This document shows positions 45,300 to 58,700 of a stretch of 64,000 nucleotides of DNA, piece by piece. This DNA comes from Psettodes erumei (Eukaryota; Chordata; Actinopteri; Pleuronectiformes; Psettodidae): NCBI GenBank assembly GCA_016785225.1, contig JAFBJZ010000612.1:2066001-2130000 (forward strand). Direction: 5' to 3'. Below the pieces are notes generated by a model. It searched no databases. It saw only the letters and a program-made list of their open reading frames with translations, and was not told the DNA's origin. Position 1 is the stretch's first letter, and each line of letters starts with the position of its first letter. Made by a program: the position numbers and the translations under genes.

Positions 45300-47875
45300 T
45301 TAGGATCTACCTCTAAAAGTATTTTAAATCTTGTCACACATGACTTATCATGAAAATAATTTTCTGAATGAGAAAGTTCCTGTAAAATATGAGACATTAG
45401 ATGACAAAAGATAGTGATTAATGCTCCATTACAGCTTTGTGTCTCAAATTTCCTTCATGAGGGGAATCACTGGTCTGTTAGTGCTGGTGGAGGATCATGT
45501 GATAGCATAGCTTCCGCAATCTTCCATTTATCCCTCAGTGACTTTTCGCTTTAGTTTTTTTTCTCTTATCTTGTTTCAATCGATCCTTGAGAACAGGATT
45601 TTTAGCCTTGTCTTGCCCCTGTCTTATTTGGCTCCAGCCTCCAGAACACGAAGGAGGGGTGAATGAGGAGAAAAAAGTAGACTAATCTTCTCTTTCCTCC
45701 CCCCTCTGTTCGCTATCTCAGGCTCCAGCCTCCATTACACCTAGGAGATTGGATTGGTTTTCCACCTGCAGTGGACACTGGGACCAGGAGGCAAGAGGAA
45801 CGAATTTGGTCAAACGGACCTAAGTTTCTTACATAGCGGATTGCTCCTGTGCTGTTTGTATGGTGAGCCAAAAGGCTGCAGAGATGATTGTTGCACTGGC
45901 AAATGCACTGAGAGGAATATTTTCATGCTCCATCCATCTGGTGTAGCATTTTCATGTTTTCTAATGAGCTGACAGCCCAAAGAAAGCTGTTAGTCATCTC
46001 AGCGCAGCATTGTTCTTTGTGCCCAAGTCAGACTGTGTTGTGCTTGATTAAAGTCATCAAGGCCTTAGAGCAATCCTCTTTGTTGACCACGAGCAAACTG
46101 GTAAACATGTTGATTGTAGTCTTCCAATTAAAGGGCTCTCAGTAATGTCACGACCGACTGCCTGAGTGATTGTGTGCAGACTGGTGTTAGATTTCAACTC
46201 GGGGACAGATGGGACAGCTTTTGCTCACCATGACCCCTCTTTCAAAAACAAACCTTTAGCTCCCACTGTTTGAGAAATGAGTGTGAAGCCTGACAGCAAA
46301 GGATGTTGGGGACAAATCACACGTGAATACACTTTGTTCACTTGAAATTTTGCAGGTGCTGAGCAAAGCAAGGCTGTACACAGCACACATGAACACACAC
46401 ACAAGTGTAACAGCCTTATACAAATTATTCATCTTCAATTATCAATTCTTGTTTTATTTTAAAGATAAACTTGTGTACATTGCAGTTTAGTTGCAGTAGT
46501 GCACTGTATGTTTAAAATGTGCCTGTTGGTATAGGCTGATTGCTTGGCCTGCACTGGTTGAGTCTTATATGGAATGGAGCCTCCCTGGGATTGACGGGGA
46601 AAAACAGATTCATTTGTAAATGCGCAGGCTCTGGCTTTAGAAATCTGTGTGCATTCTTTTTCTCAGTCATTCTTTTAGATTCACAGTGTGTGCGTTCAGA
46701 TTTGTAAACTGTGTCCTTGCATTCATGACCTAAAACATTGTGGACTGTAAATTCTAAACTGTACTGCTCTTGTGGTGTACTTCGACCTTTTCCTTCACAT
46801 AAAGTAACAAGTAGAAAAGGGACATTTGAAGCTAACATGAGAACAGTTCATCCAACAGTTTGTTTCCCTTTGCTGAAATGCTGCTTATGTTTTCAGCCCA
46901 TGTATATAATTTCAACACATCAAGTGTTTGAATGTACAGTATGTAATATGTATGCAAAATGGCATAAGCTACATTTCATATGATATACCTTTGACAGTGT
47001 TGTACAGGCTAACTGAGACAGGTTTGCAGGGTTGCAAACTTTCAAGGCTTACTTGGCAGCAGTTTGACAAAGGCTGACCAGACATTTTTGCATGAGATGA
47101 AGTTATTAATTTGCATGCCAGACAGAGACCAGGCTAAGGTTAGATGACTTTTGCATATGGTAGAACATTATCCACTTCTCGTGGGAGATCGCACCCACTC
47201 AACCTAAATTGCATAGTGCAAGAGCAGGCGTGTGGAAGGGAGGCACCATTCTACCTATTACAAGCCAGTGTAATATCAAAATGATTTAGAAGCTGTATGT
47301 AATGTATAAAGATGTATAAATAGTTGCATATTGTTGCTTTAATATTATAAAAATGTTAAAAATTCTATTGAAGCAATGAGTCAACATTCTGAGGGAACGT
47401 CTATGATTTAAACACAGGACAGGGTCCTTTTAAAACACTCACACATACAGAGAAGGATTCGAGAATGGCTGCCCCCCTGCCATCTTTTGATGGATGCAGC
47501 TATCAGATGGGCCGGCTCAGGATTCAACACGCAGTGGGGCAACGTGCACGTCTTCGCTTGGATTTTAAATCAGCCAAGGTCTGTACACTTGACACTGATA
47601 CCGCTGTCCCATGATTAGTGTAAGTAATGAGAAGACAAATGCGGAATGCATTCAATACACAGGATGTCATTCTCATGGAAGGAAACTCCAAAAATGTATT
47701 CTTTTTTTAATTAGAGAGACTGAAATTGAGATGTTTGTGTTGTGTGTGCAGTCTTGACCTCTTTTCAGAAAAAAAATTACATAAAGTCACTGAAACAAAA
47801 TAAAGATCTGAAGCTCTTTGAGAAACCTATACCTCTGTTTAACATTTCATAAATTTTAACTTCAATGTGCTGCAC
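45300..47875. other. Intergenic DNA, no gene recognised
   Basis: Between the Rex3-like fragment and the Tc1 relic. Short frames only, none recognisable. The stretch 45.5-45.85 kb repeats the word GGCTCCAGCCTCCA twice (about 45631 and 45721). Confidence 0.5.
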
Positions 47876-47879
47876 TTCA

Positions 47880-48400
47880 GCACTATTTGTTCTGTGAATA
47901 AAGACACCTGAGTTCAACTGAATTTACAGTAGTACTGAATTCATCTTGAATTAACACTGTTGAACCACAACATTTAAACCACCTGTCTGATATTGTGTAG
48001 TTCCACATTTTGGCATCAAAACAGTCCTGACCCATCAAGGTATACTCTACAAGACCACTGAAGGTGTCGTGTGGTGTCTGATATGAAGATGGCAGCATCA
48101 GTTCCCTTGTGTCCTGTAAGGTGTGAGTTGGAGCATCTGTGGTTTGGACTTGTTTTTTCAGCACACAGCACGCAGATCCTGCATCAGATTGAGACCTAGG
48201 GTATTTGGAGGCCAAGTCAACACCTTGAAATCATGTTCCTCAAACCATTCGTGAACATTTTTCAGTGTGTCAGGGCACATGATCCTGCTAAAAGAGGCCA
48301 CTGCTGCCATGAAGCGGTTTACTTAGTCCATAACAACATTTACATGGGTAGGACATGTCAAAATAACATCCACATGAGTCCAGGACCCAATATTTGGTAC
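47880..48400 (-). pseudogene. Tc1/mariner-type transposase C-terminal relic
   Basis: The minus strand reads DVILTCPTHVNVVMD (about 48375-48330), GLF-stop-QDHVP around the second catalytic Asp (about 48300-48270), then NVHEWFEEHDFKVLTWPPNT at about 48260-48203, the block before the third acidic residue, here damaged to NTLGLN. The tail with SSYQTPHDTFSGLVEY follows at about 48075-48030. Several stops break it. The N-terminal DNA-binding half and inverted repeats were not found. Confidence 0.7.
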
Positions 48401-48936
48401 CTTTTTTGGATATTACAGATGAAATTTATTATTTTAAGCTGAGCTGTCTGACTATGAGAGTAATGGGTTTGTTCTGTGATGCTCCTTCTAACATCAAAAA
48501 GGTTCTCTTTTCTTGAGTTGTACTGCTGTTTGACTTGAGCATCCTGAAAGTTTTTCATTGTTTATTGAGAGGCAGCATTAAAAATCAAATCAAAACAACA
48601 CATACAACATACAAGCTGAAGCTAAATGAGCTTGTCACATCAGATTATTTTTGTCACTGTCAGAGAACTCTTGACTCAACCATATGTTGTTTTTTGTCAT
48701 CACATGGACAAAATAACAGAAACAATTCACAGTATCATGTAACATTACAATTCCACCACAAATGGCCTCAAAATGGCAGTGAAGTTCACTCCACACTGAC
48801 AGTGTAAACAAAAAATGCACACTAGAGCCTGGTTGAATAGAAATGTATGTGGTTTTGGCCCTTCTATGAGGTATATCAATCCTGCAAAAAGAAAAAAAGA
48901 ATCAGTTTTACTTCACTGAAAGTCTCACACAAAAAA

Positions 48937-49072
<136 letters not shown>

Positions 49073-49584
49073 GGCAGAATTTCAAATGGTAATTTCAGGA
49101 TGATGCTTTTTAGAGAAGTGTTGTAGACTCGGAAAGGCAGAGTCTAGTATTTTGGAAAGTCTGTCTTAAGTAAGACTAATCAGACAAACCGGAATTAAAT
49201 TCTTCTTAAACCACTGGGTTTTGACAAAATAGATATGTAGCTCAAATGTAAACAATGGTGCAATTTTCCAGTATGGTGATAGAGGCATTTATGACATCTG
49301 ACATGACAAGTGCTTGACCTGGGACTCACAAAACACATATAACCAAACAATTAAAAAAAAAAAGTCGTAGTCACAGTCGTTACGTTTAATTGTGTGGGTA
49401 CCATTGTCTTAATGAAAGAGTTTTGCAAACGTAAAGTGCAAGAAAATGGTAACCCTGGTCTTTTAAATGATATCTATGATTTAAAAAATATCCATTATAT
49501 CATCACGTTCACAGTAAGATACATTTTTTGAGTTCTAAAAGTTCTACATTTCTAACCACTTGTACTTTAATTACAACTGTCAGA

Positions 49585-50480
49585 AATGAGAGAAACTCTG
49601 GTTTCTCGCGGAGTTGGCTGTACGACGGAGACAACGGCGGTGACGTTTCATGACAGCCTTGCCGCCCCAACGGTGCATTCTGGGTCCAACCCAAGATGGC
49701 TGCGCCCTTGCAGAAGTGCTGAAGAAGCCCCTGTTCGCAGATAGTCGCGACTTTGTGCGGGATTTCCGCGAAAACTGTCGCACCAAATCCGCTCCTCGGG
49801 CCGCTGGCTTGTAGAAGAGGACCGTACGATCCCAGTCATCGAGAAGTGCGGCCGGTGCTTCGTGTGGCTGTGGCAGACTGTCCGTGTGAAGATGGGCCTC
49901 GTCTCCAGCCCCTTCCCATAGCGAAGAGCCGTGGGGAGAGGAGCCGCAGATTCCCTTGCAAACACGCGCCCGTCCAGCTCGGATTTGACGGGTTCGACAT
50001 ACTGTACAGGCTGTGGACGCTGCCCTACCACTTTCTGACCAGGATTGTTTGCGCGACCGTGTCTGTCGTCGTCCGGAGGCGGAGAGGTTCCCCAGCTCGG
50101 GTCGAAAATCCCACATCACCGAGGTCCGTATCTGCACGCTTCGCTGCCAGCACCCAGCGCCATTTCTGCACATCTGTTCCGTCTCACTTTTCGCCCAGCT
50201 CCGGCTGTTTCGCAAGATACTCGGAAAAAAAGTTTTAAATAGCACTCGCTTCTCACGCGGTCTGACGGCTGGATTCGGGAGAGCTGTCAAATTAGCCGCG
50301 CTAGCGTGGCTAACAGCTAGCTAGCTAGCTCTGTCGCCGGTTCGCGTGTTGACTGTTGTGCCAAGTGCTCACAGAAGTCAGCCAGGCCCGCAGCTCTTCA
50401 CCTGTCGCTCCGGCTGACGTGACACCGTACAGTGTGAAAACAACTTGGATGCTACACGGAGGAAAGTCAGGCAGCTAGTG
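49585..50480 (+). promoter_or_regulatory. CpG-rich promoter and 5' UTR region of rptor
   Basis: A CpG-dense block stands out from the A+T-rich flank and lies 0.6-1.5 kb before the raptor start codon. Near 49645 there is a CRE-like GTGACGTTTC, near 49672 a GCATTCTGGG motif (half of a ZNF143/Staf-type site) and near 49694 AAGATGGCTGC, a YY1-type site often found at start sites of housekeeping genes. Start-site choice is inference. The long open frames here on both strands are a by-product of high G+C. Confidence 0.6.
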
Positions 50481-50491
50481 AGCTAACAATA

Positions 50492-50493
<2 letters not shown>

Positions 50494-50540
<47 letters not shown>
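50494..50540. repeat. (GT)n microsatellite at rptor 5' region
   Basis: About 21 GT units ending in CGCG, directly after the CpG-rich block and 0.5 kb before the raptor start codon. Confidence 0.95.
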
Positions 50541-50541
<1 letters not shown>

Positions 50542-51055
50542 TTTCAGTTGTTGTTATGATTTTCATTCAGACTCTCAGCAGAGCGCAAAACATGACTCAC
50601 AACCCTCATCCCATGAGCTCAAAGGGCAGTTTTTTTGCTGAAGCACAGTTTTGCATGTTGTCACGTTTCAGTATGGGGGTCAAAACACTGATTACGTCAC
50701 GTTTTGACAGGCAGTTGAAGTGATCACATCTTTGGCTAGTTAAACCAGCGGTCAGAAGGGTCCGTACGCAACATTGCTCAGGTCTCCAAGAGAAAGAGTT
50801 GCTTGCTGGCAATATCACAGCTGTTGTATTGGGTTTGTATTGTTAGACATTTCTGGATATGAGCGCCAACTAGTTAACACATCAGAAATGTTTCTCTTTA
50901 AAAGAAGTTAAAGTTGGGCGTTGTTGTAACATGAGCAGAAATACAGTGCAGGGACACCTGCAGGATCGCAACCTCGATATGAAATGATAAGATCGGCCAC
51001 CAAAATTCCTTCTTTGTCGCTAACATGGGCCCTCCCCCGCAGGGCCCTGATGAAA

Positions 51056-51217
51056 ATGGACTCAGACTTGCTTCATTCACCGGCCGTGGGCCTCGCCGAG
51101 CAGGAGGAGGCCGACATGAACGACTGGAAGCTCCCCCTGGCCTTCATGAAGAAGCGGCATGCGGAGAAGATCGAGGGCTCCAAGGCTTTAGCGCAGAGCT
51201 GGAGGATGAAGGACAGG
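51056..51217 (+). CDS. rptor: Raptor (mTORC1 scaffold), coding exon 1
   Basis: Encodes the first 54 residues of raptor, the substrate-recruiting scaffold of mTOR complex 1, which acts in the cytosol and at the lysosome surface. The reading MDSDLLHSPAVGL... to ...FMKKRHAEKIEGSKALAQSW, ending RMKDR, is the conserved raptor N-terminus leading into the raptor N-terminal (caspase-like) domain. The donor AGG|GTAAGT is perfect, phase 0. An in-frame ATG lies two codons upstream (51050) and the frame stays open to 50984; I chose 51056 because it matches the mammalian start, as I recall it. A pyrimidine-rich CAG just upstream (51039-51042) could be a splice acceptor, so this may be the second exon of the transcript. 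Confidence 0.95.
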
Positions 51218-52893
51218 GTAAGTTTTGTTTTTTCTGCTCATCTATGCCAGGAGTGATTAAGGAGGCTGAGGATGATCTAAAGTGTAAACTCATTCAGATT
51301 CACCTCAAGATCCAGGGTGCTTGATAGTTACACAAAAGGTGAATTTTCAGAGTCAAAAAGCTGTTTCTTTTCTTGGGTGGAACTAATAACACTAAAAATC
51401 TAAGGCTTTTGATCCTAATTAATAACATGACTTTTACAGTGTCACAAAATGTGAGTGGATAGTTCCTGTGGGTTTTAAAGGAGAAATCTGCTGAATGTGT
51501 CTTTAGAGCTGTGATAAACCTAACACAGTAAGTACGTTTCCCCTCTGTTTCTGGTCTTAATGCTAAGCTAAGATAAGTTAGCTGCGGCTCTGGCTTAGTA
51601 ATTGCAGTGCAGAAGTGAGAGCCTGGGAAAGAAAGTGAATAAGTATGTTTCCTAAGCTACGGCTTTACTGTAACTTTTCAGCGACCGCATGGTGTCATGG
51701 TGGTTTGTGTTGTTAACTTAGAGGGTGGAGAGACGACAGTGGTGGTCTGTTGCCGTGCTTAGCCGTCACCGGTGCGCTCAAAGGATTGGGGAACGCTTGG
51801 GATACGGTCCACTGGCCATGTACAACAGCAGTTCTCCAAGCCTCATGCTCATTAAAAAAGCAGATCAAATGTACCAATGCTACACACAGTGCTCGGAGAG
51901 GACATCCGTCTTCAAGCAGCCAGGACACGGCAGCAAATTACTGGCTACCCTCCTCTTTATTACAGCGCCAATCCATTTTCTACTGCTGGAGGCGACCCAT
52001 GCTACGCTGTGACAGGAGAAGCTCAAAGCTTTCCCTCATGAATGGCCACAGTGTGTTTCAGCTCTCGTAAAGCTGTCGTTTGATCCACTGCATTGCTACC
52101 AACCTGATTATTTCGTCGCCCCGTGGCTACAGAGCGCTGCCGCCGTAATGACGGCAAATGCCATTTAGTCATACATAACGCTCACAGAACTCGGCACCTA
52201 TTGTAGAAATTCACCCAAATGAAAATTTAGCACCTCGCCGCTGCGAGGACACGAGTAGAATTACGTGGCAGACGGCGGCTGAAGAGTCAGGCTTCAGGGA
52301 AGTGTTGAATAAGACGGCATCATTAAGTGGGAGGCTGTTATTGATTTAGAGGAGGTGATGGGGGGCTGGCTGGAATGGGCACTCCTGTCAGAAAGTCATG
52401 CTAAATGGACTGTGTAACATTTCGTTTTTCATCACTCAGAGCGTTTTCACACCCTCATTTGTACACTCGCAAGAAGAATGTGTCCTTTCACATTTCTGGG
52501 TTCAGAGAGCTGAGATTAAAGAGAGCTTTTTTGTGTTTTACGCAGGAAGAAATTTGGCTTTAAACGAAACTCTGGCTTGCGGTCAAATCCATCTTTGAAG
52601 CTGGCAGTAATTGAAAAATGATGGATTTGAATGCTGCTTTTTTTTCCGCTGCAACTTCATGCATATCCCCCTCCCCCGATATTCAAGGGGGATCGCGCTC
52701 GGCGTTTGGCTGGTAATTGTGCCGGCCGATTTAAACTGATGGACGGCATCTGCAGCAGTCAGGATATCGAGCGAGTCGGCATGTGAAGCGTTAAGCCTGG
52801 CGAGGGGAGAGTGCAGCGCGAGGCTCAGAGCGGGCCGTAAATTATGCTCTGCACTGTGGGAAATCAGAGGTCTTCTGGAGATGCGCGCACAAG

Positions 52894-52900
52894 CACACGC

Positions 52901-52931
<31 letters not shown>
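52894..52931. repeat. (CA)n microsatellite
   Basis: Interrupted CACACG units then a pure (CA)n run, in rptor intron 1. Confidence 0.9.
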
Positions 52932-54958
52932 GACAGGAGAAGAGAGGGAGGCTACACAGTTTCAAGGCCCGTTGGTCAAAATGGCGTGTTTATTCCCCCG
53001 TTGGGCCAATGAAAACTATCGACTTGTGCGTGTCCTACTCTGTGTGTAGCATGATTGTGTGTGTGCATTCATGGCCCGTGCCAAGTGGAATCGTGATAAC
53101 AGCTTGCGTACTTGTCGGTACAGTCCAAGGTCTGGGCTGACTCGGTGAAGAGCGGCTCTCTCTACGCGCCGCCTTGTTGAACAGAGAGCTCTCTAATGGT
53201 CATGGAGTGATATTTTGGACGTTAATGGCGATTTCAGTCAAAGTAGCTGGGATCAGAATGAGTGGCTGCGCGTTGATAACAAACAAACGTGAACCTCGAC
53301 CCCATGAGATAAGTGATTGCAGCACAGGCGGCATTGATCCGCACGTGGCTCACAAACGTCAAATGATCACAGTCTGTGAAGTTGAAAGCTTGAATAAAAA
53401 TAACGTTAACGTTGTCTGCGTAGCCTGTATCAGTAATGTATTATACTGACAATATCTGTAGAATGCGTTTTATCCATAGACTGCAGGGAAAGCTTTATTG
53501 ATTTAATATGTGGACAGAGAGATGGGGCCTTCAGGGAGTCTGAGTGTTTTTGGAGTCACTGTGTAGTGACCTATAATGGACTGTAGCACCTCCACACTGG
53601 CAGCAAAATATAAGCGGCCAGTCAAATGGAAGGGGTGTGATTCTCAACATTGTAATAATTGACCTTGCAAAGGATGACTGTTCCTCTCTCGTGCCGTTTT
53701 ACTGCACTGTAGTGACTGTAAAGATGCACTGAATGAAGCAGAGGGAAGAATCATGACGAAGCTTATTTCTTCAGCTCTGAATATTGTGTAGAGAAAAAAA
53801 CGTGTGGTGGTCTGTTAGTCTTACCCTGCCTCAGATGACGTTTCCACATCTTCACGTATTGATCTGTTTCCCATTTCCTTCAGTGGCACAGACTGTGTTT
53901 TGGTAATTGCAGATGACAGAGTTGCCAGGTGCAGGCAAGATCAGAGCTTTTCACAGGAGACATTTTCACCTGTCATGGCGGGAGAAGTGCAGGTGTTGCT
54001 ACAGAAATAACCGCTGTGCGACACTGACATGCGCAGTACCAGGGAACTAAAGCAGTGAAATGGAATTCAGCCATCATTCCTTTTATGATTCGCACCTGTG
54101 CTTTTTCTACCATCACCTTTAAAAAAAATGTCTGCATGGGACAGCGTGTGTTTAAGTAACGTTTCCTCTGAGCATCTCCACCTTTTCATCCAACAGCATC
54201 TGGCAGCATCAGGACTTTAAACATTATTCAGAAGGACTGCTGACCTGACTCAGAGCTGCGCGTGACTCGATCATGCTCAGAAACGTTTCTGTCCCCAGTT
54301 CATTTTTTGCTTCACACTCCCCTGTGGCGCTGTAAGCTGATTGGCTTGACGCAAACTTTAACGTCCAACCCGTCCTGGTCTCATATCGTAGCCTCTTTAC
54401 AAACCCGCCAGCGTCCTGTCTCCTTCTGATGCCGGTCCCAGGCCCCTTATCCTGTCAGGCATACAAATGGCATTGCTGAGGTTTATTTTAGGACTCGTAT
54501 ACTGGCCTATGGGAGCTGTTCAGTTTGTCGAGCGTGGCGGTGGATCAGAATCGATTTCACCCGCCAATAATAATTGGATGGGAAAAGGAATGGCTTGGCA
54601 TAAGTGGACGAGTATGTCCCGGTGTCAGAAACCTGGATGAGCTCTGATTGTCTGAGACACCTTCATGTAGACATCTGCTTCCTCAGCTGGAGTGCAGACA
54701 AAACAAAACAGAAGTTCAGATGAGAATGAAAGTGAAAGTCTTGATACTGGTGATGCAGATGGGTTGGCTCGATTCTCTCCCCCGTCTTCCATCAGTGCTG
54801 AACGAACATCTTCCCAATGCGCTGTGGAATGTGGGAACCATAGCGTCAGAAACAAATGCCACTGATCACAAATTTCTTTTGTTAAATATATGATATATGA
54901 ACGAACAGGTGTCAGATATGATCAAAACCCTGAACAGGACTCTGGGACGTGTCTTCAA

Positions 54959-54987
54959 ACGCACACACACACACACACGCACACACT
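54959..54987. repeat. (CA)n microsatellite
   Basis: Short (CA)n with one CG interruption, in rptor intron 1. Confidence 0.9.
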
Positions 54988-55798
54988 AGCGTACGCTCAA
55001 ACTACTGTGATTCACCATGTCCTCCATGACGCCTTCATCTTCCCTGATGCTCGCGGCTGTGCTGTGATTAACACAGCGACAACACATTGTTAGTGCGTTT
55101 GTTACGGCAGTGCGTCGATTTGTCGAAGCTGTTGTCATGTATGCGACCTCCCTTTGGATTCACATGGCAGTCTGTCTTTTTCTGGATAATTTCTGATCAG
55201 GTTGACATTTTGGCGTCAGCGTGAAGCACTCGTGACTCGTGATGGTTGCCGTGCGACCTGTACCCCGCACCCCTCCAATCCACTATCAGGAGCTGATATT
55301 GAACATGATTCACCCACTGGATTTCAGTGTGATATTTTTATGACTCGCAAATATCATATTTACTCACGACTATTTATTTCCCTCCTGTGCAGAGGGTACA
55401 GACCTTTGTCTGATTCAGATCCTTATTTCTAATAGCTTCTGTTGGATAAATGTCACTGCTCATGTTTTAGTAGGAAAGCTTCTTCTCATCATTCTCATCT
55501 GTCATCTAAGGTTTCAAATTAAAAGCCCTATAGTGTTTCAGTGGACAAAGACCCTTCATTTCCTCATACAGCTCTGTCTGAGCCAGTTAGTTCTGATATT
55601 GTATTCTTTAGAGCTGGTTCCTTTAGCGCAGCTCTCTCTTGCTCGGTGCGTCTTACTGTATGTCCAGTCATTCCTCCGCCTGCTTCACTGATAATGGCGC
55701 AAGCCATAAACGGAGTTTAACTGCTGTCGTGGCGGTGAGGATGTTTGTAAAAAATTGGGATTTTTGCATTTCTATCTACTTCCTGGGCAGCTGTTTGT

Positions 55799-55810
55799 CA
55801 CACACACACA

Positions 55811-55845
<35 letters not shown>
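55799..55845. repeat. (CA)n microsatellite
   Basis: About 23 CA units with one GA interruption, in rptor intron 1. Confidence 0.95.
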
Positions 55846-55847
<2 letters not shown>

Positions 55848-58339
55848 CCAGGACTCATTTCCATTTCCCTCATATCCCACCCTGTTTGTTTCCGCACGTG
55901 CGGCGCCTGCAGTGTTTTTGTCGACCTAGGATTAATGAAATCAATAAGTCATCAATACCCCAGCTCATTGTAATAATGTGAAAACGAGACAGGTGGTCTG
56001 TGCCACTTTGTCTTCTGCATCATTAGTTGAATTCAATCAATGTATACAGTTCATTAGGCAGCATATAGACTTTCAGCCGTGGAAGCATGAAAACAAAACA
56101 TGGTTGCGAGGCACTGAACATAATTACATGCCAGTGATTTTATATCTCTGTTGAATTATGGCGGCGAGCTCGCCGCAGCGAGTGTGTCCTTAAATCAGAA
56201 GCCGTACGTTCAAAGCTGCCGTGGAGATGGGTGGATACCTGACAAAGCATCACATCCTGAAGAGAAATGCACTTCTGACACTGGCCTTGTTCTGAACCCT
56301 GAGGCTGTCACAAGCTGCAGTTTAGAAGAGATGAACTGCACTTCATCTGCTTTTGACGTAGATTCTCACTCACCTGTGGGATCTCTGCATTTCCAAGAAA
56401 TTTCTTGGCTCCGGCCAAAAATAAAAAATAAGACAGTTTAATCGAGCCCATTAGTTGAACGGATGTGACTCTTTCTCAGTTGACATCATCCTTCATTTCC
56501 TCTATGCATCACTGTAATTAGTGGACGGATGATGCTGAGGGTTTTTACTGGGAAAGAAGATTAATGTCCAGTAACAGTACTCCTTCAGGTGGAGATGGAT
56601 GTTGAGGCCTTGGGAAGTAAACATGTAGAAAGCTGAGCTTTTGTGAGGTTGTAGTTTCTAAAGTGGCCTGACCTGGTCACAGGTCTGTGCACGCTGTCCC
56701 GGCTCTCACCACTAACAGGACCAGAAGGAGCTAATCTGTGTTTGTCACTTTTAATCCTTTGTGTAATTTCATCCCGCTAGGCATCTTTTCATCTATGCGT
56801 AATGTGGCCTCAAGCACATTTTGAACATCTTTAGCAGACAGAGCGGTGGAACTGCGGCCCATTGGTTAAAAAGTTTTGCGGGAAGTGGTTCTGTGTGTTT
56901 TGATGTGTGAGAACTGCATGAGAAAGGAGCGGGGGGTTGTCCCTCCCAGGATAAATAGAGAACCTGTGCAGACAGTTTTTTTTTCTTTTTTTTTTCATCT
57001 GAAAATAAATGTGCAGCTAAAGACTGAAAACCCAAATGCTTGTCACGACATTTATAAAGTGTTTGAAACTTCCTGTCAGGCAGTTTAGAATGAGGCAGTT
57101 CTTCACTCTGCAGTTTTGGTAAGTTTCCCCAAAAAAGTCTGATCCTCACACCTGTTGAGGTGCGTGGAGGTGAGAGGTTTTTTTCAGCCTTCCCACACGG
57201 TTCGTACCGCAGCGTAAACGCGTTCCACAGGAAGGACTGCGATTCGTTCCAGAAAAGCTGGAGGAGGCAGCGCGGCGCAGACAGGAGGAGGATGCAGCAT
57301 CTGGCTTTCAGCCCAAACTCCGTTGAAACGTACCGAACCCTTTTGTGAGAAAAAGATAAAATGCCTCATCTGATTTTTGGACATCCCATAAACACTGTTT
57401 GGACTTGAAGAGTAAGCCAAACACAGAGCTCTTCTTCTCTGGATCTTTAGCTGAAGTGTCAAATACCTGACCTGTTTGCCGGCGAGCTGCGACACGCCCG
57501 GAGGAGATCGATGCTCTCCCAAACTTTAATAACCTTCATTTATTGCGAGCCTAACCAACGGAATAAACAGGAGCCATCGATCGGCGCGGAGAGCGGAGCT
57601 AGGGGGGAGTCTTAAGAGGGCGTGGAGGGGAAAGGCTGGGAAGTCCCCTCGAGTCCCGTGCAGTTATTAATGAGAGGCGGACGGCAACCAATTATGTGCA
57701 TGGGCCTAAACAGGAAGGCGTGTGGGTGCACACACACATGTCCATATGTACAATTTATCTCTCTTTTCCCCCTTTCCTCCTCTCCGTTCTCCTCACACAG
57801 GAGACGACTGTGCCAGATTATTGGAAATCCATGAGGATCAGCCCCCACCTGTATTAAAATCTAATGTTGTTTAAGACTTCCCTCTCAGGTTAATACCAGT
57901 GGCCAAATTAACAGAGCAGGGCCGCCCTTTTGATAAAGAGCGGCTTGTTGCGGGTCAGAAGGGGCTTTGTTCCTCGCTCTTTGCCCCTGCCCCGCTTCAC
58001 TCTCATGCACTTTGAGCTCATCTTATCTTTTGCTGCAGCTGACTGTTATTTGCAGTCATCTGCTGATCATTTTTTTCCCAATTATCTCCTTACAGTTTGT
58101 CAAAAGAGCCTAAGCTGATTTTGCCAAATCTCAGACTATATTATTTGAATTTAGAAAGCAGCACAGATTGATAGATTTTAGCGATGGGCTCATCAGTTTT
58201 AGTGCTACGTTTTCCTTTGGTTTCATTAGTTTGTCCATATTAAATTTGGACAAAGTTTCAAATAGTGATGTGAAGCTGAGACCGGAGCTCGGGCGTCAGA
58301 CTGCTCTGTCTGTCGTACTTCCGCGCTGAGCTCATTCGG

Positions 58340-58700
58340 CGCTGTGAGCCACGCAGAGAGTTAAATTCCTGCCCCCATGGACATTTTATCTAATCAGTAA
58401 TTTCCAAACTTGCTATTGATAAATGAACTCCCAGTATTTGCCTTCGCGGTGCGTGTGAGAGGTAGAATAAACAAGCAGATAAATCAATGAGAATAATGTG
58501 GACCACAGCTGTGCGCCGTCGCACTCGGAATGCCGCGCTGCATCGCGATGATGAGCTGGAGCAAGAAAAAAAAAAAAAAAAAAGCCCCAACAACACGATC
58601 CCTCATTTTATCCGTATTATTCTCATGCTGATGAGTATCGGGTGTATTATAAATTAGCTGCGTTTGGACGCTGGACGCAAACAAATCGTTTCATCTGGGC
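58340..58700. promoter_or_regulatory. Candidate conserved noncoding block in rptor intron 1
   Basis: A mixed A+T/G+C stretch with repeated binding-core words (TCTAATCAG, ATTGATAAATG, GATAAATCAATG, TATAAATTAGC) and a poly(A) at 58566-58583. It reads as unique sequence and not as a repeat. Function is inferred only from texture and position. Confidence 0.25.

Noticed and set aside
49580..50290. 236-codon minus-strand frame, the longest in the window, and overlapping plus-strand frames
   Set aside because: They overlap the rptor CpG block, frames are open on both strands because of high G+C, and I see no known domain. A divergent transcript cannot be excluded but nothing supports a protein.
51725..52070. 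Overlapping plus-strand frames in rptor intron 1
   Set aside because: They are not raptor exons: sequence unlike any raptor segment, and exon 1 joins exon 2 at 62780 in frame without them.
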